Below, piece after piece: positions 30,831 through 32,009 of a DNA stretch of 32,009 nt. The notes under the pieces are model-generated. The model was not told the DNA's origin and did not search any database. It worked only from the letters and a program-made list of their open reading frames with translations. This DNA is from Pseudomonadota bacterium (GTDB lineage: Bacteria; Pseudomonadota; Alphaproteobacteria; Sphingomonadales; Sphingomonadaceae). The position numbers were made by a program, and so were the translations under genes. Positions within the stretch are counted from its first letter, which is position 1, and every line of letters starts with the position of its first letter. Where the stretch lies: NCBI GenBank assembly GCA_023433305.1, contig JAEZCZ010000014.1:1-32009 (forward strand), read 5' to 3'.

Positions 30831-32009
30831 CTAGTCGGCCGGTGGCGGGGGTGGCGGCGAGTTGAAGTGATCGGCGAGGTTGTCGGGCGTGTTGCCTGCG
30901 CTGGGCGCGGTCGGATCGTGCAGCATCCCGGCGTCCCATTGCTCCCACGCGGCCTTCATCGCCGCGAAGCGCTCGGGCTCGCGGTCCTTCAGATTGCCGC
31001 GCTCGAGCGGGTCGGCGACGACGTCGAACAGGAACTCGTTCTCGTTGATCTTCAGGTACTTGTATTTGCCCAGCCGGTGCGCGCGCTGTTGTTTGTTGCC
31101 GTAGCGCCAGAACAGCGAGCGATCGGGTAGGGTGCCGCCGGTCAGGGCGGGGCGGATGTCGACGCCGTCGCTCGGGAACGCCGGGTTCTGCCGGCCGCCT
31201 CCTGCCGCGACGAAGGTCGGCAGCCAGTCCATCGACATCGTGGGAACGGTGCTTTGGGAGCCTGGCGTGACAACCCCCGGCCACCGCACGATGGCGGGAA
31301 CACGCAGGCCGCCTTCGAGCAGCTCGGTCTTCTTGCCCGTGAACGGCCAGGTGTCGCTGAACCGTTCGCCGCCATTATCGCTGGTGAACACCACGATGGT
31401 GTTTTCGTCGAGGCCGAGCGCAGCGAGCTTCTGCAAGACGCGGCCTATGTTGTCGTCCAGCGACTTCATCATCTTAGCATATGTTGCCAGCGTTCCACCG
31501 TCATAATGCAGGATGCCGCCACCACCTTCGCTGGGTGACTGCGCGATGCGGTCACTTTCCGCGCGCCCTTCTGCGTCGTTCGACTCCCACGGCCAGTGGG
31601 GGGCGGTGAAGTGCAGGCTGATGAAGAACGGGCGGCCGTCGGCCTTGCGCTTGTCGAGCGTTTCTATGGTCCGGTCGGCCAGGAGATCGGTGACGTAGCC
31701 GGCTTCCTCGACCCGGGTTTCGCCGTCCCACAGGTCCGACCGCCCGCCGAAGCCGTGGCGGAAATAGTCCACGCCGCCACCATAGAGGCCCCAGAACTCG
31801 TCGTATCCGCTCTTGAGCGGCCCGTACTTGGGCAGCGAACCAAGGTGCCACTTGCCGATCAGGGTCGTGCGATAGCCGGCCTGCCTGAGCAGCGAGGCGA
31901 TCGTGGGATGCTCGGGCGGCAAGCCGACGTCGCCGACGCCGAGCGGCTCGTGCAAGCCCACCGGCAGGCGATACTGGTAACGGCCGGTAATCAGCCCGAC
32001 TCGCGTGGC
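30831..32009 (-). CDS. Sulfatase (arylsulfatase family), 5' end outside the window
   Basis: This is a type I sulfatase-family hydrolase, incomplete at its N-terminus: the frame is open to the last base of the window. The first visible residues are ATRVGLITGR, the second half of the sulfatase signature C/S-x-P/A-x-R...TGR, so the catalytic cysteine or serine lies about two codons beyond the window edge. Other family features are GKWHLG (catalytic Lys and His), FTAPHWPW, VVFTSDNGGERFS (metal-binding Asp-Asn) and KTELLEGGLRVPAIVRWPG. The C-terminus ends in a proline run (SPPPPPPAD). It probably removes sulfate from an exported substrate; whether it has a signal peptide cannot be seen. Substrate unknown. 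Confidence 0.92.
   Translation of the reverse strand, partial: ATRVGLITGRYQYRLPVGLHEPLGVGDVGLPPEHPTIASLLRQAGYRTTLIGKWHLGSLPKYGPLKSGYDEFWGLYGGGVDYFRHGFGGRSDLWDGETRVEEAGYVTDLLADRTIETLDKRKADGRPFFISLHFTAPHWPWESNDAEGRAESDRIAQSPSEGGGGILHYDGGTLATYAKMMKSLDDNIGRVLQKLAALGLDENTIVVFTSDNGGERFSDTWPFTGKKTELLEGGLRVPAIVRWPGVVTPGSQSTVPTMSMDWLPTFVAAGGGRQNPAFPSDGVDIRPALTGGTLPDRSLFWRYGNKQQRAHRLGKYKYLKINENEFLFDVVADPLERGNLKDREPERFAAMKAAWEQWDAGMLHDPTAPSAGNTPDNLADHFNSPPPPPPAD

Noticed and set aside
27801..32009. EgtB acting as formylglycine-generating maturase for the neighbouring sulfatase
   Set aside because: EgtB only shares the FGE fold; it has the DinB-like domain and iron-binding histidines and is paired with egtD, so the nearness to the sulfatase is most likely chance.
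1..32009. tRNA genes, rRNA, CRISPR arrays, insertion sequences, phage or toxin-antitoxin genes
   Set aside because: Reading through all intergenic stretches (none above about 160 bases) showed no cloverleaf, repeat-spacer array, transposase or integrase; composition looks even throughout.

Overview
The window is high-GC chromosomal DNA with dense, mostly house-keeping genes and no tRNA, rRNA, CRISPR array, insertion sequence, integrase or phage gene that I can see. It looks like an alphaproteobacterium, most likely Sphingomonadales (Sphingomonadaceae/Erythrobacteraceae type). Reasons: the Smc hinge carries the alphaproteobacterial LKPG...RWDGF signature, the order nfu-tsaB-rimI-fur-acyltransferase-miaB-phoH-ybeY-corC is a familiar alphaproteobacterial block, a MucR/Ros regulator is present, and the Fur protein lacks a C-terminal CxxC. 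The taxonomic call is inference.

Layout. Positions 31-330: a small membrane-anchored hypothetical protein. 383-5933 (minus): dciA-like DUF721 gene, two tandem DsbA-like thioredoxins and smc, read in that order. 5948-6985 (plus): mutY, divergent from that set. 6978-7199 (minus): a tiny membrane protein. 7355-10211 (plus): a tightly overlapping trio of exported serine hydrolase, NADH pyrophosphatase (nudC) and FrnE-like DsbA oxidoreductase. 10216-12394 (minus): a disordered small protein, a DUF1489 protein and the magnesium transporter mgtE. 12492-12956 (plus): a cyclophilin with a strong bidirectional terminator. 13011-15070 (minus): a LysR regulator followed by two exported SnoaL-like proteins that overlap end to start. 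15144-23175 (minus): the long conserved block nfu, nitroreductase, tsaB, rimI, mucR, fur, acyltransferase, miaB, phoH, ybeY, corC. 23318-30803 (plus): M16 peptidase, class II DAHP synthase, ergothioneine genes egtB and egtD, and a membrane-anchored retropepsin-like protease. 30831-32009 (minus): a sulfatase whose 5' end runs off the window.

How the genes work together: several modules concern thiol and redox balance (two periplasmic DsbA-like proteins, a FrnE-like protein, Nfu iron-sulfur assembly, Fur, and EgtB/EgtD for ergothioneine). A second theme is translation quality and tRNA/rRNA maturation (tsaB, rimI, miaB, ybeY, phoH). DNA maintenance is covered by smc, mutY and the DciA-like gene.

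I did not find a clear, wholly new multi-gene system. The most unusual signals are regulatory or at the level of gene starts: an acyltransferase with no ATG/GTG/TTG start near its expected N-terminus but a CTG behind a good ribosome binding site; a probable fur promoter embedded inside the mucR terminator; several dyads around mucR, lysR and egtB; and a pair of exported SnoaL-like proteins of unknown role. No stretch longer than about 160 bases is without a gene.
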